A stretch of 16,528 nt of DNA from an uncultured Actinomyces sp. (GCA_902373545.1 CABKMZ010000041.1:1-16528), one strand, 5' to 3'. Positions 7,129 through 13,610 are shown, counted from the first letter of the stretch. Notes: generated by a model from the letters alone, not told the origin. Made by a program: numbers and translations.

Positions 7129-9743
7129 GTTCGCCGATGACGCTCCCCGCCCGCAGGGCGGCCCTCAAACGCCTCCTCGCCTCCGGGCAGACCTCCATCG
7201 ACGCCTACGAGGAAGTGTTGGAGGGGGCCTCGGAGAAGGATCGGCGCTCCCTGTTCAAGTCCGTGCCCTTCGCGCGCCTCGTCCCGCCAGCCGTCGAGTG
7301 GGAGTGGGACGCAGTCCCAGAGGACACGGTGCGCATGTGCGCGTTCCTGCGCGCCGCCCTGGCCGGGAGCGATGACGCCGGCGACGACTACGGTGCCCGG
7401 TGGTCGGGCCGCCGCGGCGGTGACCCGCGCGAGGGGGTGGACCTGGAACGGCTGCTCGCCGCCCACAGGCGCGGCGCGGCTGGGCGCAGCGGTGAGTGGC
7501 TCGAGGAGGCCTCCGGGAGCCCCGGCGGCGTTGTCTTCTGGCACACCTACCGCTCCCTCCTGGCCGAGCGTGGAGCGTTCCTCACCTCAGCGCCCTCCCT
7601 GGAGTACTTCGCGCGCAGGATCATTCCCGCGCCCCACCCCACCTCGGATGAGACGCAGCGCTTCTTCGAGGAGAACCCGACCTTCCTGGAGCACGAGTTC
7701 TGGCAGCTCTTCCGCGTCGAGGGCGCCCTGCCGGGCTCCGCCCTCTTCGTGTGGATGTACCGCGAGGACCCCTCCGCGCCAGGCGGCGACTTCGAGCGCC
7801 TGCACAGCCAGGACCTCATCTGCTACGTGGCGATGCACCTCCCGCATCTGCGGCCCCGCATCCTCTCCGAGTGCCTGGCAGCCCAGCGGCGCGACTTCTC
7901 CGCGTACAATGCCCGTGCCTTCTCACTGGCCTGGGAGGCGCTCGAACCGACGCGCGAGGAAAAGCTCGCGGCGGCCTCCGACCTCATCGCCTTGCTCGGG
8001 GCCCTGCCTTCGCAGACGGTCACCCTGGCCCACAAGGCCCTCCTCGGCCTCATCGGGGAGCTCGCGGTGGAGCAGGTGGACGCGCTCGTGCAGGTCAGCG
8101 CCCAGGTCCTTGCCCGCTCCGAGAAGAAGCTGCTGCGCGCGCACCTGCGCCTGCTCGCCGCCCTCGTCAAGGCCCATCCCGGCTGCGCGTCCGCGGTTAG
8201 CGACGTGGTCGCTGAGGCCGAGTTCCCCCTCGACCTGCGCGACCGGGCCGCCGCGCTCGTCGTAGCTCCCGACGCTTCCGATGACTGCGCGGACGAGGCC
8301 GGGGCTGGGCCCGCGGGTACGGCCGCCCCCGGTGCGAGTGCCCAGGGAAGCGAAACCGGGGTGGGGGCCCAGGCCTCGTGGACGTTCCCGGACGTCCCCG
8401 CAGCGGACCTGCCGCGCACGTCGCATACCGCCGAGCTGCCCGACGATAACGACGCGGTCGTCGCGGCTCTGCACGCCCTCTTCGAGGACGCGGCCGCGGG
8501 CGCCGCCCTGCCCGCGCTCCTGACGCGTATCAGCGGCGGGGGCATCGAGCTGGCGGAGGCCGACAAGAAGCTGCTCGCCAAATACTGGAAGAGCGCACCC
8601 AACTGGAAGGGCGCCAACCAGCTGTCCTACCTGGCCTCGCGCCTCCTGCGCAACGTGGAGGTCAAGGACGCGCCCGAGGCCGGTCACTTCCGCGGCTACC
8701 GGCGCAAGGGCAGCGAGTGGGACCAACACAGAGGCCCCGTTGCGCTCCTCCACGAACAGCTGCGCGTCGCATTGGGTGACAAGCCCTACGACAAGCCGAA
8801 CGGTCAGGACGCGTACCGCTTCGACCCGATCCTGACCGAGCCGCTCGAACCCATGGATGTGCAGTGGGAGCGGCAGATCATTCGGGCGCCCTACCAGAAG
8901 CCGGTTCGCGTCGTGCGCGGCGAGTACACGAAGAACGACGACATGCACGAGACGTGGGTCATCCCCGGTCAAACCCTGGCAACCGGCGAGGACTCGCTGG
9001 CGGGTGCCCTCGCCAACGTCGCTGGGGTGGCTCCTGAGTTCACCGGGCGTCTTCTGGAATCCGGGGACTACCGGTCGAGCGGCGTCGCCTACGCGTGGGC
9101 TGCGTGGGCCCTCCAGCACAACCCGGACATTCTGGCCGCCCACGCAATGCCTGTCCTCCAGGGGGCGTTTGTCAAGTTCCCGCAGGTGATTGCGCCCTTC
9201 GAGGTGATCGTGCGCGCGCTGGGGGAGGGGTGGCGGGCGCCGGGCGCGCCCACCTACTCGGCCCTGGCGTGGGCGTCCACCGCCGCCCAGGCACCCTACC
9301 GGGCGATCGCCGCCGAGGCTATCGCGGGCCTCGCCGACACAGGCCGCTTCGACCCCACCGCCATGGCCGAGGCCCTCGGCTACCTCCTGCGCAACGGGTG
9401 GTTCGGCCCCGGGCGGGTCGCGCAGACGCTCACCGACTGCGCGTCCATCTCGGCGCTGGCCGGCTACCGCGTCGCTCAGACCATTGCGGCGTTGCTGCCC
9501 TCCCTGGCGGGGGTGCGGGCCTCCAACAGTTTGGTCGAGGCCCTGGTGGCGCTCGCGGGAGACTACGGCATGGGTGTGCCCGTGCCCGAGGCGCTGCGCC
9601 CGAAGATGAAAGGATCAAGCGCGATGGCCAAGGCCCTGCGCGCCCTGGACGCCCTGCCCCACGCACCCACGCGCCACGCCTGCGAGGCGGCGGAGGCGCT
9701 CGGCGCGGCGCGTGCGCGCCGGGATCGAGGCACCCCTGCGTGA
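7125..9743 (+). CDS. Second large helical-repeat protein (DUF6493-like), with a recombinant C-terminus
   Basis: An 872-residue protein. ATG 7125 (MSSPMTLPARRA) follows GAAGGAG (about 7110-7116) and overlaps the previous stop as ATGA, so an in-frame ATG 26 codons upstream is rejected. Residues 180-385 contain helical repeats with the segment LARSEKKLLRAHLRLLAALV, very like the EKKLVRAQ-type stretch of DUF6493 proteins. Residues about 383-445 are an Ala/Gly/Ser/Pro-rich linker. A second helical half follows and ends in a region alignable with the end of the 819-residue neighbour. The last ten residues, 863-872 (RARRDRGTPA), are encoded by sequence homologous to the methyltransferase 3' end read in another frame, so the natural C-terminus was replaced. 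The gene's 3' region also exists as a broken copy at 11573-11766. No enzymatic motif was seen. Confidence 0.68.
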   Translation: MSSPMTLPARRAALKRLLASGQTSIDAYEEVLEGASEKDRRSLFKSVPFARLVPPAVEWEWDAVPEDTVRMCAFLRAALAGSDDAGDDYGARWSGRRGGDPREGVDLERLLAAHRRGAAGRSGEWLEEASGSPGGVVFWHTYRSLLAERGAFLTSAPSLEYFARRIIPAPHPTSDETQRFFEENPTFLEHEFWQLFRVEGALPGSALFVWMYREDPSAPGGDFERLHSQDLICYVAMHLPHLRPRILSECLAAQRRDFSAYNARAFSLAWEALEPTREEKLAAASDLIALLGALPSQTVTLAHKALLGLIGELAVEQVDALVQVSAQVLARSEKKLLRAHLRLLAALVKAHPGCASAVSDVVAEAEFPLDLRDRAAALVVAPDASDDCADEAGAGPAGTAAPGASAQGSETGVGAQASWTFPDVPAADLPRTSHTAELPDDNDAVVAALHALFEDAAAGAALPALLTRISGGGIELAEADKKLLAKYWKSAPNWKGANQLSYLASRLLRNVEVKDAPEAGHFRGYRRKGSEWDQHRGPVALLHEQLRVALGDKPYDKPNGQDAYRFDPILTEPLEPMDVQWERQIIRAPYQKPVRVVRGEYTKNDDMHETWVIPGQTLATGEDSLAGALANVAGVAPEFTGRLLESGDYRSSGVAYAWAAWALQHNPDILAAHAMPVLQGAFVKFPQVIAPFEVIVRALGEGWRAPGAPTYSALAWASTAAQAPYRAIAAEAIAGLADTGRFDPTAMAEALGYLLRNGWFGPGRVAQTLTDCASISALAGYRVAQTIAALLPSLAGVRASNSLVEALVALAGDYGMGVPVPEALRPKMKGSSAMAKALRALDALPHAPTRHACEAAEALGAARARRDRGTPA
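8293..8308 (+). repeat. ACGAGGCC-type element inside a coding linker
   Basis: ACGAGGCCGGGGCTGG is identical over 16 bases to 296-311. It lies in the low-complexity linker of the 872-residue protein, encoding DEAGAG, the only in-gene copy of the extended motif that I found. Confidence 0.5.
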
Positions 9744-9777
9744 CCTGATCCGCTGGGGACTCTTGACGTACTGAGCG
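9712..9777 (+). pseudogene. Duplicated 3' tail of the methyltransferase gene
   Basis: These 66 bases match 3035-3100, the end of the methyltransferase gene, at 57 of 66 positions with no gap. Read in the methyltransferase frame they give VRAGIEAPLRDLIRWGLLTY and then TGA, against VRAEVEAPLRDLIRWGFLTF in the intact gene. The amino-acid differences are mostly conservative (V/I, F/L, F/Y) and several base changes are silent. The copy therefore probably diverged while still coding, as an allele from a related strain or a once-functional second gene. Similarity stops abruptly upstream of 9712, where the 872-residue gene reads into it in a different frame and stops at 9741-9743. The sequence after the stop is also alignable with the original flank, up to the hairpin. 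Confidence 0.85.
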
Positions 9778-9792
9778 GTGTTGCGTGCGCGG

Positions 9793-9822
9793 GCGCCGCG
9801 GCTGCAGGGGCAGCCGCGGCGC
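9793..9822 (+). terminator. 13-bp perfect hairpin ending the SWIM operon
   Basis: GCGCCGCGGCTGC (9793-9805) pairs perfectly with GCAGCCGCGGCGC (9810-9822) around a 4-base loop. It occupies the same place relative to the duplicated methyltransferase tail as the hairpin 3111-3152 does to the intact gene, and shares the core TGCCGCGGC/CGCCGCGGC. It probably now terminates the SWIM operon and faces the convergent yoeB gene. Confidence 0.75.
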
Positions 9823-9860
9823 TTGGCGTCAGGGCGTCGTTACTTGTTGTGGGGGTGGAA

Positions 9861-9876
9861 TCAGCCCGGGCCTCGT
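9861..9876 (-). repeat. ACGAGGCC-type dispersed element
   Basis: On the minus strand this reads ACGAGGCCCGGGCTGA, 5 bases after the yoeB stop. It contains the palindrome GCCCGGGC. It matches the element at 296-311 at 14 of 16 positions. Confidence 0.5.
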
Positions 9877-9881
9877 GAATG

Positions 9882-10145
9882 CTACTGGCCGTAGTGGAAG
9901 CGGCAGGCAACGATTTCGACCGTATCTTCGGTGATGCGATAAACCAATCTGTTACGTCCGTCGATCCGGCGCGACCAAAAGCCGGTGTATTCGTAGCGAA
10001 GAGGCTCAGGCTTGCCGATCCCCTCGTTTCCGTTGCGCTGGATATCCGCAATGAGTGCGTTGATGCGCTTGAGGGTCTTGCGATCCTCGAACTGCCACCA
10101 CACGTAGTCGTTCCAGGCGTGTGGGGTCCACAAGACTTTGAGCAT
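9882..10145 (-). CDS. yoeB: YoeB-family mRNA interferase toxin
   Basis: An 87-residue Txe/YoeB toxin, a ribosome-dependent endoribonuclease that cuts mRNA in the ribosomal A site when not held by its antitoxin. The sequence carries the family core GKPEPL (44-49), GFWSRRI (55-61), NRLVYRI (65-71) and the C-terminal ACRFHYGQ. By alignment with E. coli YoeB the catalytic residues are Glu47, Arg66, His84 and Tyr85, all present, so the toxin looks active. Length is typical. It starts 2 bases after the antitoxin stop, so the pair is co-transcribed and probably coupled. It lies convergent to the SWIM operon. Confidence 0.95.
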   Translation of the reverse strand: MLKVLWTPHAWNDYVWWQFEDRKTLKRINALIADIQRNGNEGIGKPEPLRYEYTGFWSRRIDGRNRLVYRITEDTVEIVACRFHYGQ

Positions 10146-10147
10146 CG

Positions 10148-10417
10148 TTAGTTTTCCTCATCAGGGATGTCGATGAGATCGTGCTCTTCGAGGTTGCCGT
10201 GTCGCAGCTGTGCGATCGATTCGCGCAGGTGGCGGGCGTTCGCGGGGGACTGCATGAGGTAGACGGTCTCCATGAGGGACTCGTACTCGTCGAGGGCGAT
10301 GATGACAACGCTCTCGTGCCCCTGTCGGGTGATGACGATTTCCTCGCGGTCGTTGACGACCTGGTCGAGGACCTCGGCGTAGCGTGCGCGTGACTCGGTG
10401 TAGGTCATGATCTTCAT
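10148..10417 (-). CDS. yefM: YefM-family (Phd/YefM) antitoxin
   Basis: An 89-residue antitoxin that binds and neutralises YoeB and represses its own operon. The N-terminal DNA-binding and dimerisation domain is typical (MKIMTYTESRARYAEVLDQV, then EEIVITRQGHESVVIIALDEYESL at 25-48). The acidic, probably flexible C-terminus (LEEHDLIDIPDEEN) is the toxin-binding part in this family. A GAGGAG ribosome site lies 6-7 bases before the ATG. The gene precedes the toxin, as usual. A double TGTACA site lies 22-39 bases upstream of the start. Confidence 0.95.
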   Translation of the reverse strand: MKIMTYTESRARYAEVLDQVVNDREEIVITRQGHESVVIIALDEYESLMETVYLMQSPANARHLRESIAQLRHGNLEEHDLIDIPDEEN

Positions 10418-10438
10418 GGGTGCTCCTCTGCTCGCCTA

Positions 10439-10456
10439 TGTACAGAACATTGTACA
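10439..10456 (-). promoter_or_regulatory. YefM-YoeB operator: two TGTACA palindromes
   Basis: TGTACA occurs at 10439-10444 and 10451-10456, 12 bases centre to centre. In E. coli the YefM operator consists of a long and a short repeat with TGTACA cores, with (as I remember it) the same spacing, so this is very likely the autoregulatory operator. TACAAT (minus strand, 10454-10449), overlapping the distal site, is a candidate -10 box, which would let bound YefM-YoeB block RNA polymerase directly. Confidence 0.8.
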
Positions 10457-10529
10457 GAGTCTGTTACCGTGTTCCCAGTCAGTTAGTGACGTGCAGGGGA
10501 CAGTGACTCCGTGCGATGGCCGCTGCCTG

Positions 10530-10862
10530 TCACGGCTTGATGTACGTGGCCCCGTCCTTCGTCCACTCGCGGATTGCGGGGATGGCGGCGGGCACTTGAC
10601 CCAGCCACTCGGGCAGCGTGCCCTCGACGAACTCGTGGTTGGCCAGCGACCTGGAACAGGCGAAGAAGTCCACGCCAGCGTCGGCCGCCGCCTCCATCTG
10701 AGCAGTCCAGTCGTTCGCGCCCTGGAGCGCGTAGACCCCAGTGCCGTTCACGATGACGGTGATCCCGTGAGCCAAGCCGAGTTGTGTGAGATTGCCGAGG
10801 TTCGACAGCGCCGCGGGCCAGCGGGCGACATCTGAAACGTGGAGGATATAGTCGAAGCTCAT
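10530..10862 (-). CDS. DsrE-family protein
   Basis: A 110-residue protein resembling the DsrE/TusD-like family, small alpha/beta proteins often linked to sulfur transfer or peroxiredoxin-like functions. Visible support: an N-terminal strand MSFDYILHVSD, a central strand with glycine turn (HGITVIVNGTGV, 32-43) and the family cysteine context FFACSRSLAN with Cys69. I chose the ATG at 10862, preceded by GAAGAGAG, over an upstream in-frame ATG that lacks a ribosome site and would add 20 residues unlike the family. It stands 88 bases downstream of the YjdF-family gene and 112 bases upstream of yefM. The substrate or partner cannot be told from sequence. Confidence 0.75.
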   Translation of the reverse strand: MSFDYILHVSDVARWPAALSNLGNLTQLGLAHGITVIVNGTGVYALQGANDWTAQMEAAADAGVDFFACSRSLANHEFVEGTLPEWLGQVPAAIPAIREWTKDGATYIKP

Positions 10863-10950
10863 AGTGCTCTCTTCAGTGCGATTGACGTGGCGCGAGTGGA
10901 GTCCCCGTCGGGGTACAGGCAAAGGGTATCACGCGGCGATGGGACGGCCG

Positions 10951-11376
10951 CTAGTGGCCGCGGTGGCGAGCTTTCGCTTTCAGGCGGGCGAGTCGTCGTT
11001 TCTCTTCAGCTTTCTTTCGTTTCTCCTGCCTGGTCGTGGAAGCTCGTTCTTGTGCCGTGCGTTCGCGTTCCGCTTGAATCGATGCCTGTGACGCAGTGGA
11101 AGGAAGCGCACGGCGAGCGAGGCGAGACGCTTGGCGCTGTGTGCGCTTAGGGTTGTGGTGTGTCGTCTGGCGTTGGGCCATATCGGGCGTCCAAGCGGCC
11201 TCGTCGAGGCGGCATAGGAGAGCGTTGGCGTGAGCGAGAAGGAACTCGTAGAACTCCGCGTCTGAGGGCTGCGCGCCGAACACGATTCTAACGGCGCGAA
11301 CACGGTCGGCCTCGTGGCGCTCAATGACACCGACCCAGAACTGACCATCGAAATATAGTGTGGACTCCGTCTTCAT
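10951..11376 (-). CDS. YjdF-family (DUF2992) protein
   Basis: A 141-residue protein of the YjdF/DUF2992 family, function unknown. The N-terminal strand-turn motif TLYFDGQFWVGVIER (residues 6-20), the segment RIVFGAQPSDAEFYEFLLAH, the middle NPKRTQRQASRLAR and the very basic coiled-coil-like tail ending RLKAKARHRGH all match the family pattern. The start at 11376 (MKTESTLYFDG) follows GGAGACGA, and the 25-codon upstream extension is unlike the family. In Bacillus the family gene is preceded by the yjdF riboswitch, which senses azaaromatic compounds. Here the nearest clear -10 box would leave a leader of about 120 bases. The stop lies in a small inverted repeat, CGGCC-N6-GGCCG (10945-10960). 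Confidence 0.82.
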   Translation of the reverse strand: MKTESTLYFDGQFWVGVIERHEADRVRAVRIVFGAQPSDAEFYEFLLAHANALLCRLDEAAWTPDMAQRQTTHHNPKRTQRQASRLARRALPSTASQASIQAERERTAQERASTTRQEKRKKAEEKRRLARLKAKARHRGH

Positions 11377-11525
11377 TACTCGTCTCCAGGTACACCACGG
11401 TGGACCCGATGACGCTGGATTCTGCTCGGGGCAGCGACGGATGCGAGGCATCGCCCAGACTTCCTACTGGACTGTGCGGTTCGCGTATCAGGACTGACGA
11501 CTCATTATACGTCCCGTGTTCCAGG
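11377..11525 (-). promoter_or_regulatory. Candidate promoter and ~120-base leader of the YjdF-family gene
   Basis: A perfect TATAAT lies at 11509-11504 on the minus strand. Transcription would start near 11497, leaving about 120 untranslated bases before the ATG at 11376. The leader contains a small imperfect hairpin near the ribosome site (11385-11402, GGT-CCAC...GTG-ACC type). No good -35 box is visible. I found no motif that I can equate with the Bacillus yjdF riboswitch, so its regulatory nature is only a possibility. Confidence 0.4.
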
Positions 11526-11587
11526 GTGTTGCTACTGGACGATCGGCTTGCCACCGGAGGACATGGGGGCGCGGGTGCGGGCCTGCA
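11526..11587 (-). pseudogene. Remnant 3' tail of a DUF1266 gene
   Basis: This matches 14016-14077, the end of the intact DUF1266 gene, at 56 of 62 positions without gaps. On the minus strand it reads LQARTRAPMSSGGKPIVQ and then TAG, against MQARTRAPLSIGGKPIVQ in the intact gene. Upstream coding sequence is missing: at 11585-11588 the match switches to the plus-strand remnant of the 872-residue protein gene. Confidence 0.82.
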
Positions 11588-11766
11588 ACAGTTTGATCGA
11601 GGCCCTGGTGGCGCTCGCGGGCGACTACGGCATGAGGGTGTGCGTGCCTCATGAGCTGTGCCCGAAGATGAAAGGATAAAGCGCAATGGCCAAGGCCCTG
11701 CGCGCACTCGACGCTCTGCCGGATGCTCCGACGGGTCTCGCGCGCGAAGCGGGGGCTGCCCTCAGC
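11573..11766 (+). pseudogene. Remnant 3' region of the 872-residue DUF6493-like gene
   Basis: Bases 11573-11719 match 9511-9657 at 130 of 147 positions with no gaps (constant offset 2062). Weaker similarity continues to about 11766. Translation in the parental frame gives VRACNSLIEALVALAGDYGM and so on, close to the intact protein, but codon TCA (Ser831) has become TAA at 11677-11679. No start or upstream sequence remains. Past the homology with the intact gene the frame continues as AREAGAALSAIVSRR, a hint of what the 872-residue protein's C-terminus was before it acquired the methyltransferase tail. It ends against the stop of the ABC-F gene. Confidence 0.85.
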
Positions 11767-11767
11767 G

Positions 11768-13477
11768 CTATCGTCTCTCGTCGAGCCGATGGAGGTGGCC
11801 CCACCAGCGGGTGATCAGCCACTCGTCGTGCGTTGAGATAACCAGGGTTCCCTCCCACTCGCGCATTGCCTCTTCGAGGGACTCCAGGGCGTTCAGGTCC
11901 AGGTAGTTCGTGGGCTCGTCGATCACGAGGATCTGAGCGTCGGCCCGCGCTGCGAACGCCAGCTGTGCCCTGCGTTGGTTTCCTGCGGAGAGCTCACCGA
12001 GCGGCCGGTTCCACGCCGCTGGGGGAACGAATCCCTTCCCGGCCTCTCCGATGCCCAGGTGCCACGCATTCTCGGGGATGAGGGGGTCGCCGGGCCGCGG
12101 GAGCACCTGGGGCACGAGTACGACCCCGGAGGTGGCGTCGATGCATCCTTGCGCCCCGCTGGGCGCCCCGCGTGCGATCCACTCCAGCAGGGTGGTCTTG
12201 CCCGACCCGTTGGGCCCCGCGACGAGGAGGTGCTCGCCGTAGCGCACCTCGAAGGAGGTCGGCGCGAGGCGTCCCTCCACCGACGCACCGCGGACGGCCA
12301 GGGCGATACCCATTGCGTGTGGGTGCGGTGACGTCCCGCCCGTGGTGGTCCTCATGGCGCGAGGGAAAGAGAACCCGCCCTGGTCATAGCGGGGCTTGGG
12401 GACTTCGTGTGCCGCGAGAACCGACAGCCTCCGGGAATCGTCGTTGATGCGCCTCGTCGACACAGTTTGGGCGCGGTCGGCGTAGTACTTCTGCGCCATC
12501 CTCGTCTCGGTGCGGGGTTTGAAGCGCGCATGCCCCACCACCGTTGAATCCCGCTGGTGAGATATGAGTCGGCGTTTCTCGGCCTGCTGATCCGCATGGA
12601 TCGCGGTGTGCCGCGAGCGTGCGGCGGCCTTGTTGCGCAGGTAGTCCGAGTAGGATCCTCCTACCCTGTACGCCCCGAAGTCCGCGGGCTCTCCCTTGGA
12701 GATTGCCACCGCACGCCACGGTGTCGGATCCAGGTCGAGCAGCGCCGTCGCCGTGCGCTCAATGAATGCCCGGTCGTGGCTGGTCATGAGCACCGGCCCC
12801 TGCCAGTCGTCGATTGTGTGTGCCAGGTGCTCGCGCCCGTCAGTGTCCAGGTGGTTCGTCGGCTCGTCCAGGACGAGGGCCTCCGGTCGATCGATGAGGG
12901 TGAGGGCCAGGCGCAGGCGGGCACGCTGCCCCGGGGAGAGGGTGGCGAGGGGGCGGGAGCGGTCGAGGCCTCCTAGGCCGAGAGCCTCAAGGGTCTGTTC
13001 GAGGCGCGTGTCGATGGTCCACGCGTCCCGCGTGATCATCGCCGCTAGGACGCGGTCGTATTCCGCTTCGTCGCGCGGAGAGGGGTCCCGGGCGAGGTGC
13101 TCGGTGAGGAAGTCGAAGCGCGCCGCCAGCTCTCGGGTGTCCGACGTGGCAGCATCGATGAGGTCTGCGACGGTGCGGGACTCCCTGTCCCCCGCGAGTG
13201 GAGGGTGAGACGCCAGAGGGACTCCCGGTGCTGACCGTGTGGCCGCGGGCCGATGAATTGGGGGAACTAGCTGGGTCGCGGAGAGCGTCGGGCCGGAGAT
13301 CGTTCCGGAGTCCGGCTGGAGTCGGCCCGCCGCGAGGGCCAGCAGCGTTGACTTGCCGATCCCGTTCGGGCCGACGACGACGAGGCGGTCGGCGGGCCCA
13401 CACGTGAAGGAAACGTTAGTGAGGACGGGCAGCGTGCCGTAGGAAAAGAAGACGTGGGAAAAGACAATCGTGGACAT
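11768..13477 (-). CDS. ABC-F family ATPase (antibiotic-resistance or translation-factor type)
   Basis: A 569-residue protein with two ABC ATPase domains in one chain and no membrane segment, the ABC-F layout. Domain 1: Walker A GPNGIGKST (36-44), signature LSPGQ (180-184), Walker B DEPTNHLD (204-211), switch His234. Domain 2: Walker A GPNGSGKTT (421-429), signature LSAGN (496-500), DEPTNYLD (520-527), His550. The region between domains (about 250-385) holds the basic helical linker that in this family reaches into the ribosome. Members either regulate translation or protect ribosomes from macrolides, lincosamides or pleuromutilins. This one has the compact form seen in actinobacterial resistance ABC-Fs, but its specificity cannot be told. 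The start at 13477 (MSTIVFSHVFFSYG) fits the family; the in-frame ATG at 13537 overlaps the -10 box. No clear Shine-Dalgarno precedes it. The second signature has Asn where Gln or Glu is usual. Confidence 0.88.
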   Translation of the reverse strand: MSTIVFSHVFFSYGTLPVLTNVSFTCGPADRLVVVGPNGIGKSTLLALAAGRLQPDSGTISGPTLSATQLVPPIHRPAATRSAPGVPLASHPPLAGDRESRTVADLIDAATSDTRELAARFDFLTEHLARDPSPRDEAEYDRVLAAMITRDAWTIDTRLEQTLEALGLGGLDRSRPLATLSPGQRARLRLALTLIDRPEALVLDEPTNHLDTDGREHLAHTIDDWQGPVLMTSHDRAFIERTATALLDLDPTPWRAVAISKGEPADFGAYRVGGSYSDYLRNKAAARSRHTAIHADQQAEKRRLISHQRDSTVVGHARFKPRTETRMAQKYYADRAQTVSTRRINDDSRRLSVLAAHEVPKPRYDQGGFSFPRAMRTTTGGTSPHPHAMGIALAVRGASVEGRLAPTSFEVRYGEHLLVAGPNGSGKTTLLEWIARGAPSGAQGCIDATSGVVLVPQVLPRPGDPLIPENAWHLGIGEAGKGFVPPAAWNRPLGELSAGNQRRAQLAFAARADAQILVIDEPTNYLDLNALESLEEAMREWEGTLVISTHDEWLITRWWGHLHRLDERR

Positions 13478-13517
13478 GACGCACCGAGGACAGAAGGAGT
13501 GGGGCAGGGGCGCGATG

Positions 13518-13541
13518 TCAGGAGTCCATGGGGACATTATA
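13518..13541 (-). promoter_or_regulatory. Consensus -10 box and possible leader mini-ORF of the ABC-F gene
   Basis: TATAAT at 13541-13536 on the minus strand is a perfect -10 box with no recognisable -35. Its expected start, 13529, is exactly the A of ATG GAC TCC TGA (13529-13518), a leaderless three-codon open frame (Met-Asp-Ser). The ABC-F ATG follows about 40 bases later. Short upstream peptides control some resistance ABC-F genes, but this one may be coincidence. Confidence 0.5.
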
Positions 13542-13610
13542 CCGGCAAAGGCGCGCAGGTGCGGCAGTTCTGCACGGAAATGGGGGCGTCCTCCCGGGGC
13601 TGTCTGACAA

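Noticed and set aside
9793..9822. Considered as an attachment-site (att) repeat with 3111-3152
   Set aside because: The two hairpins are only related, not identical, and there is no recombinase gene. Terminator function explains them better, so site-specific integration was kept only as an alternative in the findings.
13478..13537. Longer ABC-F start at 13537
   Set aside because: The ATG overlaps the consensus TATAAT box, so it would lie upstream of the transcript, and the added residues do not fit the ABC-F N-terminus.
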